Shown: positions 1 through 10,505, counted from the first letter of the stretch. The stretch: DNA of 45,532 nt from CAZLMW01 sp964560875 (GCA_964560875.1 CAZLMW010000059.1:1-45532); one strand, 5' to 3'. Numbers and translations: made by a program. Notes: generated by a model from the sequence alone, not told the origin.

Positions 1-485
1 CCCATCACGTCCGCGAGCAGCAGCTGCACCGACGCCCAGACCTTCGCCGCGTCTTCGTCCGGAGACAGCGTCCTTGGATCCGCCAGGCCGATCGCCATCA
101 GCGCGAAGCGGTGCGGCTGTTCGGTTGCAAGCGCCGCATGAACCTCGGTGGCAGCGAGCAAACCCGCGAGTGCAAACTCGGCATCGTCGCAGGCGCCTTC
201 AGCGTCCGCCTTTTCCAGCTGCTTGAGCTTGGCGGCCAACGTCGCACGAACGGTCTTGAGCGCGCGGAGCTGCAACAGCGCGATCAACTGCTCCTTGCTG
301 TCGAAGTAGCGATAAAGTGCGCCGGCGGTCACATCGATCGCCGCGGCGAGGCGCGCCATCGTGAGTCCGTCGATGCCGTGTTCGAAGGCCAACAACTCGG
401 CTGCGTCGAGGATCCGATCCCATTTCTCGGCCCGGCGACGTTGCCGCGGCGTGAGCTTGTTGCCGTCCGCTCCAGAGCTTGGCAT
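1..485 (-). CDS. TetR/AcrR family transcriptional regulator (C-terminus off the left edge)
   Basis: Reading leftwards from an ATG at 485, the frame stays open to the window edge (161 codons). The N-terminal third has the TetR DNA-binding layout: a basic lead with RQRRR, a helix around ILDAAELLA, then the helix-turn-helix segment MARLAAAIDVTAGALYRYF and the typical follow-on DSKEQLIALL. This family binds DNA as a dimer and usually represses a neighbouring gene until a ligand binds the variable C-terminal domain, which is incomplete here. It is divergent from the spermidine-synthase-like gene at 630, and the 144-bp spacer holds an inverted repeat overlapping its own predicted -35 box, so autoregulation and control of that neighbour are plausible inferences. 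The family call is firm; ligand and target are unknown. Confidence 0.9.
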   Translation of the reverse strand, partial: MPSSGADGNKLTPRQRRRAEKWDRILDAAELLAFEHGIDGLTMARLAAAIDVTAGALYRYFDSKEQLIALLQLRALKTVRATLAAKLKQLEKADAEGACDDAEFALAGLLAATEVHAALATEQPHRFALMAIGLADPRTLSPDEDAAKVWASVQLLLADVM

Positions 486-509
486 GGACAATCCGTTAAT
501 GACGTTCAC

Positions 510-538
510 TTTGTAAATATCGTTGACTGAAATGTCAA
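510..538 (-). promoter_or_regulatory. predicted sigma70-type promoter of the TetR gene
   Basis: On the minus strand a perfect TTGACA (538-533) is followed by a 17-base spacer and TACAAA (515-510), matching four of six bases of the -10 consensus. It sits in an AT-rich island in a GC-rich sequence and points at the ATG at 485. Read by eye; no start site is known. Confidence 0.5.
523..538. promoter_or_regulatory. inverted repeat, candidate TetR operator
   Basis: TTGAC (523-527) and GTCAA (534-538) form a perfect 5-bp inverted repeat around a 6-base centre. It covers the -35 box of the divergent regulator promoter, a common place for TetR-family autorepression. The arms are short, so this is a candidate only. 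Confidence 0.4.
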
Positions 539-561
539 TCCAACTGTGCGACGATCCCAGT

Positions 562-618
562 CACCTGCCGTATCGAGCAGCACCTGCCGCATCAAGCAGC
601 ACCTGCCGCATCAAGCAG
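562..618. repeat. three tandem 19-bp repeats just upstream of the spermidine-synthase-like gene
   Basis: Units lie at 562-580, 581-599 and 600-618. The last two are identical (CACCTGCCGCATCAAGCAG) and the first differs at two bases. The array ends 11 bases before the ATG at 630, so it would lie in the 5' leader or promoter. A 19-base unit cannot keep a constant reading frame, which argues against it being coding and against the upstream in-frame ATG at 546. Confidence 0.85.
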
Positions 619-629
619 CATCTGGGGCC

Positions 630-2664
630 ATGAAGCAACCAGCTACCCTTTTTGCCACGACGCTGTTCGCGAGTGCGGCGCTGGTGTTTTGCGTGCAGCC
701 GATGGTTGGGCGCTTGCTCCTGCCGGTGCTCGGCGGATCCCCCCAGGTCTGGAACACGTGCCTCGTGTTCTTCCAGGCGGCGCTGCTCGGCGGCTATCTC
801 TTCGCCCACGGTCTCGCGACGCGCTTGCCCGTCAAAGCGCAGGCCGTCGTTCACATCGCGCTGCTGTGCGGTGCCGCGGTGTCGCTGCCGATCGTTGTCG
901 GTTCCGACCCAGCGCCCACCGACGACCCGTCAACCTGGGTTCTTGGCGCGCTGACGACCATGGTCGGGTTGCCGTTCGTCGCGCTCGCAGCCAACGGGCC
1001 GCTGCTCCAGAGTTGGTACGCGCGCACCGACGCGCCCGACGCCGACGACCCGTATTTCCTCTACGCCGCCAGCAACGTCGGTAGCTTTGTCGGTCTGCTC
1101 GGCTACCCGCTGCTCGCCGAACCGATGCTTGGCACGCGCGAGCAAGCGGTGGCGTGGACCGTCGCGTACGCCGGGCTGGTGACGCTCATCGCGGCCACCG
1201 CATGGGTGACGGTCGGACGGATGGCAAGTTCGGCCTCCGCCGACGCCGCAGTCGCCGCACCGGTTGCAGACGCCACGCCGCCGCCCACGATCCCCGCCCG
1301 CCGCCAGTTGCGTTGGCTGTTCCTGGGCGCGATCCCGTCCAGCCTCCTGCTCGGCGTCACGACGTTCTTGACCACCGACCTCGCCGCGATCCCGCTGCTG
1401 TGGGTCGTGCCGCTGGCGCTGTATTTGCTCACCTGGGTCGAGACCTTCGCGCGCCGCCGTCGCATTCCTGCCGCTTTCGTGGCTCGCGCTTTGCCGATCC
1501 TCGTCGTCGCCTGGCTGCTTTTGCGTGTCACCGAGGCGACGGAGCCAGCGTGGGCCCTGGTCGTCTTTCACCTGCTCACGTTTTTCGCCGCCGCGCTGCT
1601 GTGCCATGGCGAGCTGGCCGCCGACCGTCCTCCGGCCGCGCAGTTGACGCATTTCTTCTTGCTCACCTCGNNNNNNNNNNNNNNNNNNNNNNNNNNNNNN
1701 NNNNNNNNNNNNNNNNNNNNNNNNNNNNNNNNNNNNNNNNNNNNNNNNNNNNNNNNNNNNNNNNNNNNNNCTTGTCGACCGACCTTTGCGGTTCGCGTTG
1801 GCGGTCGCGGCGATCCTCGTCATCGCCTCCCAATCACCGTCGGTCCGCGGTGATGTTGTTCGCACGGAGCGCAGCTTCTTCGGCGTGCAGCGTGTCACCA
1901 CCGATGCGCGCGGCCGTTTCGACCAGATCGTGCACGGGCACACCCTTCATGGCCGGCAGTGGCGACAAGGTCCACGCCGCTGTGAGCCGCTCGCCTACTA
2001 CCACCCCACTGGACCGCTGGGCGACATCGTGAAGCTGCGCGGCGAATCGAAGATGGCTGCGACGGCGATGATCGGACTGGGCGCCGGTGCGATGCTGAGC
2101 TACCGCAGCGCGGCGATGGACTGGCTCGTGGTCGACATCGACCCGGCGACCTGGCTGTTGGCAGACGAATCGTTCGCGTTCATTTCCGGCTGCCCGGCCG
2201 ATCCTGGGGCCCGCAAACTCCGGCGCGTCACAGGAGACGGCCGTATCGCGATGGCGCGCGCCGACGAGACCTTCGACACCATTGTTATCGACGTCTTCTC
2301 ATCGGACGCCATCCCCGTGCACATGCTGACCCGCGAGGCCTTCGATGTGTACCTGCAGCGCCTGCGACCCGGCGGAGTCTTGGCGTTTCATGCGTCCAAT
2401 CGCTATCTCGACGTCGTCTCCGTGTTGGCCGCCGTGGCGCGGGATCGCGGTTTGGCCGTGCTCGGTCGGGACGACAAACGCAGGAAGAACAACGCCCCTG
2501 GGGTCGAGCCGTCCCGCTGGGTCGTGGCTGCCCGGAATGCAGCTGTGATCGACCCACTGAAAACGCGCGGCTGGTACACGCCCGACCCACACCGCAGCGT
2601 CTGGACAGACGACTTCAACGATCTTCCCATTCTCCTGCTTGGTGGTTTGTTTTCGGGCCGTTAG
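630..2664 (+). CDS. membrane-fused spermidine-synthase-like protein (interrupted by assembly gap)
   Basis: The N-terminal 347 codons encode a chain of hydrophobic helices, with an Ala/Pro-rich linker near residues 200-235. After the N gap (1671-1770) a last helix leads into a Rossmann methyltransferase-like domain: a glycine-rich loop GLGAGAML, an acidic VVDIDPAT strand end, an RRVTGDGRI segment and DTIVIDVFSSDAIPVH, the usual signature of the fused MFS/spermidine synthase group. Family members resemble polyamine aminopropyltransferases, but few have a proven substrate. The frame before the gap (position mod 3 = 0) differs from that after it (1), so the true gap length is not 100. The ATG at 630 was preferred because the earlier ATG at 546 reads through the 19-bp tandem repeats. 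An alternative reading is two partial genes, but the domains belong together. Confidence 0.8.
1671..1770. other. assembly gap (100 N) inside a gene
   Basis: Exactly 100 N. The flanking sequences do not match each other, so this is a real unsequenced stretch of unknown length, unlike the gap at 3108. It removes the junction between the membrane part and the enzyme part of the spermidine-synthase-like gene. Confidence 0.95.
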
Positions 2665-2793
2665 GCTCTGCCGACCATCCGCTTGGTACCGCGCGCAGGC
2701 AAACGTAAGCTGCGGGCGCCCGAGGGGCGGCTTGGTCCGTTCCGGGCCTGTGTTGGCAGGTGTGGGGCTGGCCGACACGTAGGAGAACCCATC

Positions 2794-4532
2794 ATGTACG
2801 TGCGACGCATGAACTTCGGCGTAATCGCCGTGGCTGCGGCCCTCTTTGCGATCGGTTGTGGCAGCCGAGCTGGCGGTGGCGGCTTCGTCGGTGGCGGAGG
2901 TTCCGGCAGCAGCGGCGGTCCAGTCGATGCCGCCGGCGGCGCGACGCCAACCAATGACGCAGGATCGAGCAGCGGCGGCAGCGACGCGACCTCGAGCGGC
3001 TCGTCCAGCGGCGTCTCCGACGCGGGTTCAACCAGCGGCGGCACGACAGACAAGTGCGGCAACGGCAAGTGCGAAGGCGGCGAAAACGAGACCAAGTGCC
3101 CGCTCGANNNNNNNNNNNNNNNNNNNNNNNNNNNNNNNNNNNNNNNNNNNNNNNNNNNNNNNNNNNNNNNNNNNNNNNNNNNNNNNNNNNNNNNNNNNNN
3201 NNNNNNNAGTGCGGCAACGGCAAGTGCGAAGGCGGCGAAAACGAGACCAAGTGCCCGCTCGACTGCAACGCCGCCGCAGCGAACCTCTACACCTGCATTG
3301 CCGGCAAGTGTGAAGCGGCTTGGAAAGACTGCATCGGCCACGACGGGTGTCGCGGTGTGGTCCAGTGCGTGGCCGGGTGTAGCGACGACGACTGTGTGAC
3401 CAAATGTGCCAGCGGAATGAGCGGCGGCACGTCCAAGCGCTACCTCAAGCTGAGCCAATGCGCCGCCGGCAGCGGTTGCGAGAAGAAGGACCCGCCCAAG
3501 ACGAAGTGCGGCGACGGCAAATGTGAGGGCAAGGAAGACGAGACCACCTGTCCGCAAGACTGCAAGAAGGCCCCCGTTTGTGGTGACGGCAAGTGCGAAG
3601 ACACCGAAAACGCCTTGTCGTGCCCCGCCGACTGCAAGACGGTCGCAAAGTGCGGCGATCTGGTCTGTGTTGCGCCCACCGAGACGCTCATCAGCTGCCC
3701 GCTGGACTGCAATGTCGACCTGAAGGCCCAGGCGCTCTGCCTCAAGGGCAAGTGCGCAACCAACCTCGAAACGTGTGCCAGCGATCCCGGCTGTCTGTCC
3801 GGTCTGCTGTGTGCCTTCGCCTGCTCGATCGGCGACCAACAGTGCCTCTCGGGCTGTCAATCCAAGGCGGGAGCCGGCAGCGGCATCTTCAAGTCGCTGG
3901 TTTCATGCGCCGTGCTCAACGACTGCGCGCTCGGCTCCAAGGCCAAGTGCGGCAACGGCAAGTGCGAGGCGGGCGAGGACCCGACGACGTGCCCCAAGGA
4001 CTGCGGCTCATGCGCCAACGCCTGCAACAACAAGGAATGCGGCAAGGTCGTGGGTTGCCCCAACGTCTGCGGCGGCTGCGGCGCCGGCAAGAAATGCGAA
4101 AACAACCTGTGCACCGTCGGCCAGCCGTTCTGCGGCGACGGGTCGTGCGACGGGACTGAAAACGCGACCAACTGCAGCAAGGACTGCAAGACCGGAACGA
4201 CCCAGGTTTGCGGCAACGGCAAGTGCGAGACCGGCGAGACCAACGCCAAATGCCCGCAGGATTGTCCGAAAACGACATGCGGCAACGGCAAGTGCGAAAC
4301 CGGCGAGACGCCGACGTCATGCGCCCAGGACTGTCCCAAGACCTCGTGCGGCGACGGCAAGTGCGAAGGCAACGAAAAGGCGACCTGCCCGAGCGATTGC
4401 GGTGGCGGTAGTGGAACCTGCAAAAACAGCGCCTGCAAGTTCGTGGCCGGCGCCAAGTGCCAGTGCGACACGGCGTGCAGCGACCCGAAGTACAACGACT
4501 GCTGCCCCGACAAAAAGTCGTACTGCAAATAG
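2794..4532 (+). CDS. Cys-rich repeat lipoprotein with C-terminal somatomedin-B-like module
   Basis: An AGGAG box (2781-2785) precedes the ATG by eight bases. The N-terminus is a lipoprotein signal (hydrophobic stretch ending AIGC) followed by a Gly/Ser-rich linker. The body has about nine units of the pattern C-G-(D/N)-G-K-C-E-x-x-E-x-x-x-x-C-P-x-D-C. Two homologous spacer modules of about 65 residues, each with eight or more Cys, lie near 3283-3489 and 3715-3948. The last 37 residues have eight cysteines in the somatomedin-B order (CxCD...C...CCxD...C). Likely an outer-membrane-anchored, disulphide-rich surface protein; its role is unknown. The N gap splits it into two frames, but the gap flanks are identical and collapsing them restores one frame. 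It shares its repeat type with the giant lipoprotein at 30499. Confidence 0.8.
3108..3207. other. probably spurious assembly gap (100 N) between identical 55-bp flanks
   Basis: The 55 bases before the gap (3053-3107) are identical to the 55 bases after it (3208-3262). Removing the Ns and one copy deletes 155 bases, which exactly converts the downstream frame into the upstream one. The simplest reading is that two contigs overlapping by one k-mer were scaffolded instead of merged. Confidence 0.85.
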
Positions 4533-4598
4533 GATTTGCTCCTCGATCATCGTTGCGTCCATTCGGACTCCACGATGGTCTCGGAAGTTGATTGGTTG

Positions 4599-4619
4599 AG
4601 GGGCCGGCGCCCGGCCCCT
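4599..4619 (+). terminator. GC-rich hairpin, possible terminator of the Cys-rich lipoprotein gene
   Basis: AGGGGCCGG, loop CGC, CCGGCCCCT form a perfect 9-bp stem 67 bases after the stop codon. The T-run that follows (TTTTTC at about 4636) is 17 bases away, so it is not a classic intrinsic terminator. It lies between two converging genes and could serve both. Confidence 0.45.
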
Positions 4620-4775
4620 GGTGCCCCAAAAGTGTCATTTTTCGGCACCTTTCCACAGCGTGCGGCGCACTTGCGCCTTGCGTCCCTCGGCCTCTCGCCT
4701 CGGTCCTTGGACCAAACGATCGCCGCCGGATTTGCAGTACGACTCGTGCGTTGCTGGTTTTGTCTCGTGCGTTGC

Positions 4776-5570
4776 TTACGGCAGCGTGATAACGCCCTTC
4801 AGGTAGTGCACGGTCTTGCCGGTTAGCAGGACACGGTCGCCTTGTACGCGGCACCCAACTTCGCCGCCGCGTTGTGAGATTTGGCGAGCCAGCAGGCCCG
4901 TCTTGCCGAGCCGCTTGGCCCAATACGGAGCCAAAGCGCAGTGGGCTGAGCCCGTCACCGGGTCTTCGTCCACACCCGAGAGCGGCGCGAAGAAGCGCGA
5001 CACGAAGTCGACCCCGTCGCCGGGTGCGGTGCAGATGACGTTGGCCCGCATCTCGCCGATTCGTGGCGCTAAACCAGCGACGGTTGCTTGGTCGGCGAAC
5101 ACGGCGAGCACGTAAGGGCGGCGGTGCACCTCGCGGATGCGGTAGGTGGCCTCGGGCACGGCATCGAGCTCGGCGACGAGGTCATCGGCGGGACGGTCGT
5201 AGTGCGGCGGGGTGGCGGGGAAGTCCATCGTTGCGCGGTCGCCGTCGCGTTGCACGATCAGCGGCCCGGATTGCGAGTGGAAGACGACCCTCGTTGCGTC
5301 GACGTCGAGGTGATGGAACACGACATGGGCTGCGGCGAGTGTCGCGTGTCCGCACAGGTTCACTTCGATGGTGGGCGTGAACCAGCGCAGGTCGTAGTCA
5401 CCGTCCTGCCGCCGAAGGATGAACGCGGTCTCGGACAGGTTGTTTTCGGCCGCGATGGCGAGCAACACGTTGTCATCGAGCCACTTTTCGAGCGGGCAGA
5501 CCGCCGCCGGGTTTCCGCCGAATAGCTGCGTCGCGAATGCGTCGACCTGGAAGAGCGGGATTTCGGGCAC
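4776..5570 (-). CDS. PhzF family epimerase/isomerase
   Basis: The 264-residue product has the PhzF fold signatures: an N-terminal QVDAFATQLFGGNPAAV segment, the catalytic-Glu region NLSETAF, the LCGHATLAAAHV motif at the end of the first half, and DEDPVTGSAHCAL with the second-half equivalent of that loop. PhzF enzymes are two-domain isomerases of the diaminopimelate-epimerase fold; only some take part in phenazine synthesis, and no phenazine genes are nearby, so the substrate is unknown. The start is set at GTG 5570 because GGAGG lies five bases upstream; the TTG at 5582 would place that ribosome-binding site inside the gene. It is the last gene of a minus-strand run after folA (27-bp spacing). 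Confidence 0.9.
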   Translation of the reverse strand: MPEIPLFQVDAFATQLFGGNPAAVCPLEKWLDDNVLLAIAAENNLSETAFILRRQDGDYDLRWFTPTIEVNLCGHATLAAAHVVFHHLDVDATRVVFHSQSGPLIVQRDGDRATMDFPATPPHYDRPADDLVAELDAVPEATYRIREVHRRPYVLAVFADQATVAGLAPRIGEMRANVICTAPGDGVDFVSRFFAPLSGVDEDPVTGSAHCALAPYWAKRLGKTGLLARQISQRGGEVGCRVQGDRVLLTGKTVHYLKGVITLP

Positions 5571-5597
5571 GGGGACCTCCAACGGCTTGGCGGAAGA

Positions 5598-6122
5598 CTA
5601 TCGTCGGCGGTCCCATGTCACGAATCGGTGGGGTGGCTCGCCTTCGCCGTGGCGTTCATCCGTGGCATCGAAATCGCTGAGGTCGACGTCGGGAAACACG
5701 GTGTCGCCAGCGAATTCCGCGTCGATATGAGTGCGGTAGAAACGGTCGATGTGGGGCCAGGCAAGGCGCCAAATCTCGGCCCCGCCGATGAGGAAGATCT
5801 CAGGGGTCTCGATCTTGCCGTCCGCGACCTTTCGGCGCTCCCAAGCGGCGGCCTCGGCAAACGCTTCGTCCAACGTCCGCACCACGGAAAGGCGCTTGTC
5901 TTCGCGCACGAGGCTGCGGCTCAAGACCACGTTCAGGCGGAATTTCAGCGGCGTCTGCAGCTCGTCGAGCGTCTTGCGTCCCATGATGATGGCGTGCCGC
6001 TTCGTCAGCCTCTGAAAACGCTTGAGGTCGTCGGGAATGCGCCACGGCAGCTTGCCGTCTTTGCCGATGACACCGTTGCTTGCGACCGCTGCGATGGCGC
6101 TGACCCGGATTCCGTCGTACAT
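5598..6122 (-). CDS. folA: dihydrofolate reductase
   Basis: This 174-residue protein reduces dihydrofolate to tetrahydrofolate with NADPH, in the cytoplasm. Recognisable features are the N-terminal IAAVASNGVIGKDGKLPW, the substrate-binding PDDLKRFQRLT with the conserved acidic residue, MGRKTLDEL (the cofactor-binding MGRKT segment), NVVLSRS, and the GGAEIW glycine motif near residue 115. Length and order match bacterial DHFR. The ATG at 6122 begins eight bases after the thyA stop, so the two are almost certainly co-transcribed, which makes sense because thymidylate synthase produces the dihydrofolate this enzyme recycles. In-frame upstream sequence to 6551 is the antisense frame of thyA and was excluded. 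Confidence 0.95.
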   Translation of the reverse strand: MYDGIRVSAIAAVASNGVIGKDGKLPWRIPDDLKRFQRLTKRHAIIMGRKTLDELQTPLKFRLNVVLSRSLVREDKRLSVVRTLDEAFAEAAAWERRKVADGKIETPEIFLIGGAEIWRLAWPHIDRFYRTHIDAEFAGDTVFPDVDLSDFDATDERHGEGEPPHRFVTWDRRR

Positions 6123-6130
6123 CGTCGTCG

Positions 6131-6942
6131 TCAGACCGCGACAGCCGCTTTGATGCGCCGATGAGGCTGATACCCCTCGAGCTTGAAGTCTTCGAAAACG
6201 AAGTCGTCGATCGACCGAACGTCGGGGTTGATGCGCATCGTCGGCAGCGGTCGCGGCTCCCGTGAAAGCTGCAGCTTCGCCTGCTCGATGTGGTTGCTGT
6301 ACAGGTGCACGTCTCCGAATGTGTGCACGAAATCGCCCGGGTCGAGCTCGCAAACCTGGGCCACCATCATGGTCAGCAATGCATAGCTCGCGATGTTGAA
6401 AGGCACGCCCAGGAAGATGTCCGCGCTGCGCTGGTAGAGCTGACAGGACAGGGTGCGCCTCTCGCTGCCACCGCGCGGCGATCCCACGTAGAACTGGAAC
6501 AGCAGGTGGCAGGGCGGCAAGGCCATCTTTGGCACGTCGCCGACGTTCCATGCGTTGACGAGGATGCGGCGCGACGTCGGGTTGTTGCAGATCAGCTCCA
6601 CAGCCTGCGCGACCTGGTCGATGACCGCGCCGTCATCGCTTTGCCAGCGTCGCCATTGTTTGCCGTAAACGGGGCCCAACTCGCCGTCATCATCGGCCCA
6701 CTCGTTCCAGATGCGGACCTTGCGCTCCTGCAGCCAGCGCGCGTTTGTTTCACCGCGCAAAAACCACAGCAGCTCGTAGATGATCGACTTGAGATGGACC
6801 TTCTTGGTCGTCACCAAAGGGAAGCCATCGCCGAGGTCGTAGCGCACTTGCCGGCCAAAAAGGCTCCGCGTCCCGACACCGGTGCGGTCCATGCGTTCGT
6901 CGCCGGTCTCGAGAACCTCGCGCAGCAGGTCGAGGTAAGGCT

Positions 6943-6946
<4 letters not shown>
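6131..6946 (-). CDS. thyA: thymidylate synthase
   Basis: The 271-residue product converts dUMP to dTMP using methylene-tetrahydrofolate. It shows the N-terminal DRTGVGTRSLFG, FPLVTTKK, the tryptophan-rich ELLWFLRGETN and IWNEWAD stretch, YGKQWRRW, the catalytic-cysteine motif LPPCHLLFQFYV, and SCQLYQRSADIFLGVPFNIASY in pieces, all in normal order. It lies close to the usual bacterial ThyA length of about 264. The start is GTG at 6946, whose last bases form the TGA of the upstream oxidoreductase (GTGA overlap, 4 bp), indicating translational coupling. folA follows eight bases downstream. Confidence 0.96.
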
Positions 6947-8250
<1,304 letters not shown>

Positions 8251-8328
8251 CGCGGCGTTCTAGCGACAGGCTCTGGCCCGCGCAAGGGGCATTGACGGCG
8301 ACAGGCACGGCGAAGCACCCTCGCAGCG

Positions 8329-9468
8329 ATGTCAGACAACCCTTCCGTCCTCCAGCGCGCAGCGGGAATCCGTTCGTTCATCCTGCCGCTCATCGCCGCG
8401 CTCCTCGTCGCATACGGGGCAGGAAGCGGCGGATTCGGCGTGGTCGAGATCGAGCCTGGCGAGGCGGCGGTCATCTACAACACGACCGGGATCGCGATCT
8501 TCGGCGACGCCGCACGCGTCATTCGCGAACAGGGCACGGTCACTTTCGTCCCCTGGTTTCAGCGCGTCGAAATCATCGATATCCAGCCGACGGTGCTGAT
8601 GATGCAGGGCTCGCGCGACGTCGATGAATCGCACGTCAAGCAGCTGACAGTTCGCGCCAAGGACGGCAGCAACTTCTGGTTCAAGAAGCTGGAAATTCAC
8701 TACCAGGCCGACGCATCGAAGGCCGACACGATCATCTCCACGCATGGCCGCGGTCTCGCCTACAAGCACATGGCCATGCGCGTGCACAGTCGCGAGATCC
8801 TGCGCGATGAGTTCGGCCGCTACTCGTTCCTCGACGCCGCAAACCCGGCGTCTTATGGACGCGCAACCTCGATCGCTCGCAGCAATCTGAACAGGCGACT
8901 GCGCCGAGGGGGCATCGAGGTCACGCAGGTCATCACGCCCAAACCGAGCTTCGAAGCGCGTGTCGAAAAGTCGATCACCAACCGGCAAACCGCAGAGCAA
9001 GAGGTGCTCGTCTACGCCAAGCAGCGCCTCCGCCTGGTCAAGGAACGCGATCGCAAGAAGCAGTCGATTCGCGAAAAGAAGAGCGCTGAATACCAGGCGT
9101 TGCTCGCCCAGCTCGCCGCGAACCTGCAGAAGTCACGCAACCGCCTCGTCTCTGTGCAGCGTGAAGCTGACAAGTACTCGATCGGTCGCAAAGCCAACGC
9201 CAACGCGATCTTCATGCAGCGCAAGACACGGTCCGTCGCCATCGCCGAGGCCGCCAAGGAGCGCGCCCGAGGCCTGGCTGCCAAGATTCGCGCGGTCGGC
9301 GAACGTGGCCCTGACGTACTGAACCTCGAGATCGCCAACCACGTGTTCCCGCAGCTGCAAAAGGTCCAAGCGGCCCCTTATGCCCGCGCCAGCCGTCCGA
9401 TCGACATCCGCCACATCGAAAGCAGTCAGCAGTTCCAGTCCAGCAAGAAGAAGCGGAGGGTCAAATGA
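8329..9468 (+). CDS. SPFH/band 7 domain membrane protein
   Basis: A 379-residue protein with one N-terminal membrane helix (about residues 15-35, RSFILPLIAALLVAYGAG) followed by a band 7-type domain starting at VEIEPGEAAVIYNTTG. A middle segment ends in VTQVITPKPSFEARVEKSI, typical of the SPFH end. A long Arg/Lys/Ala/Gln-rich coiled coil covers roughly residues 220-330. SPFH proteins form large membrane-anchored ring or cage assemblies that organise proteases or lipid domains. Its stop overlaps the next SPFH gene by 4 bp (ATGA), so the two probably make a hetero-oligomer, as HflK and HflC do. No FtsH-type protease is nearby. The upstream ribosome-binding site is weak. Confidence 0.82.
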   Translation: MSDNPSVLQRAAGIRSFILPLIAALLVAYGAGSGGFGVVEIEPGEAAVIYNTTGIAIFGDAARVIREQGTVTFVPWFQRVEIIDIQPTVLMMQGSRDVDESHVKQLTVRAKDGSNFWFKKLEIHYQADASKADTIISTHGRGLAYKHMAMRVHSREILRDEFGRYSFLDAANPASYGRATSIARSNLNRRLRRGGIEVTQVITPKPSFEARVEKSITNRQTAEQEVLVYAKQRLRLVKERDRKKQSIREKKSAEYQALLAQLAANLQKSRNRLVSVQREADKYSIGRKANANAIFMQRKTRSVAIAEAAKERARGLAAKIRAVGERGPDVLNLEIANHVFPQLQKVQAAPYARASRPIDIRHIESSQQFQSSKKKRRVK

Positions 9469-10505
9469 AGCTCTCTGGCCTCTTTGGCGTGCAGGGCATC
9501 AGCCTGATGATCATCCTCATCTGGGCCTTGCCGAACTCGTGCACAACGTACATCTATCCCGACGAGATCGGTGTCCGCCGTTCGCTGTCTGGCGGCATCG
9601 AAAACGAGGATTTCCACCAAGGCAGGCACCTCGATCTGCCGCTCTATCACATGTGGTACCGGCTGCCGCGCACACTGCAGTACCTGGAGTTCACCGACGC
9701 CAGCGACCTCGATCTGCGAACCCGCGAAGGCAACTTGATTCATGTCAGCTTGACAATCATCTACCGCATCGTGCCGGAGCAGGCGCACCTGCTGGCCCGT
9801 GAAGGTCTCGCCACGAACTATCCCGATCGTGTGCGGAGCGCGGCGGAGGGCTTTTTGCTCGAGCACCTCGCGCAGATGTCCAACTCCAACATCCAGGATC
9901 CCGAAAAGCGGCAGGAGATCGCCCTGAGCGCGGTGCCGCAGCTCAACAAGCGCCTGACGCAGTACCACGTGTCGCTACCCAGAGACGGTGTGGTCATCCG
10001 ATCGATCTCGTTTGACGGCCCCTACGAGGCGCGCCTGCAGGCCAAGCAGCTGTTCGCCGTGCAGGCAGAGCTCGATACCGCCAAGGAAAACGAGTCCAAG
10101 GCCAAGCAGAAGACCGACACGGTGCAAAAAGGCATCGACAAGGACGTCGCCGTCGAGCGTGAGGACTGGAACCAGCGCATTGAGCTGGCGCGCAAAGCGA
10201 CGGAGACCGAGATCGCGATCATCCAGGCACAGGCGGTCGAGTACGACAAACGCGTGCGGGCCGAAGCGGACGCTGAATACGAGAAGCTCGTTGCCCAGGG
10301 CGATCGCATGATCTCGGAAGCTGAAGCGCTCGGTGAGAAGCTCCGCGCCGAAGCCCTCACAAGTCGCGCGGGCCGAACCTACAGCGCGATTCAAGCTGTC
10401 CGAAAGTTCAAGCTTGGGCGGATTCAGCTCAACTCCTACGACCCCGAATTTCTGCAGCGCTTTGGCTCCATGGCGGCGTGGCGGCGATTCTTCGGCGGTG
10501 AATGA
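9465..10505 (+). CDS. SPFH/band 7 domain protein, HflC-like
   Basis: A 346-residue protein with a short N-terminal hydrophobic segment (GISLMIILIWALP), then SPFH features: YIYPDEIGVRRS, a beta-rich stretch including DLRTREGNLIHVSLTIIYRI, and RDGVVIRSISFDGPYEARLQAKQ, matching the end of HflC/HflK-type domains. A charged coiled coil follows (about residues 190-290). GGAGG at 9455-9459 and the ATGA overlap with the upstream SPFH gene show tight coupling. Likely forms a membrane-anchored assembly with its partner; facing side and client are unknown. A Cys near residue 26 (NSC) lacks a good lipobox. Confidence 0.82.
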   Translation: MKLSGLFGVQGISLMIILIWALPNSCTTYIYPDEIGVRRSLSGGIENEDFHQGRHLDLPLYHMWYRLPRTLQYLEFTDASDLDLRTREGNLIHVSLTIIYRIVPEQAHLLAREGLATNYPDRVRSAAEGFLLEHLAQMSNSNIQDPEKRQEIALSAVPQLNKRLTQYHVSLPRDGVVIRSISFDGPYEARLQAKQLFAVQAELDTAKENESKAKQKTDTVQKGIDKDVAVEREDWNQRIELARKATETEIAIIQAQAVEYDKRVRAEADAEYEKLVAQGDRMISEAEALGEKLRAEALTSRAGRTYSAIQAVRKFKLGRIQLNSYDPEFLQRFGSMAAWRRFFGGE

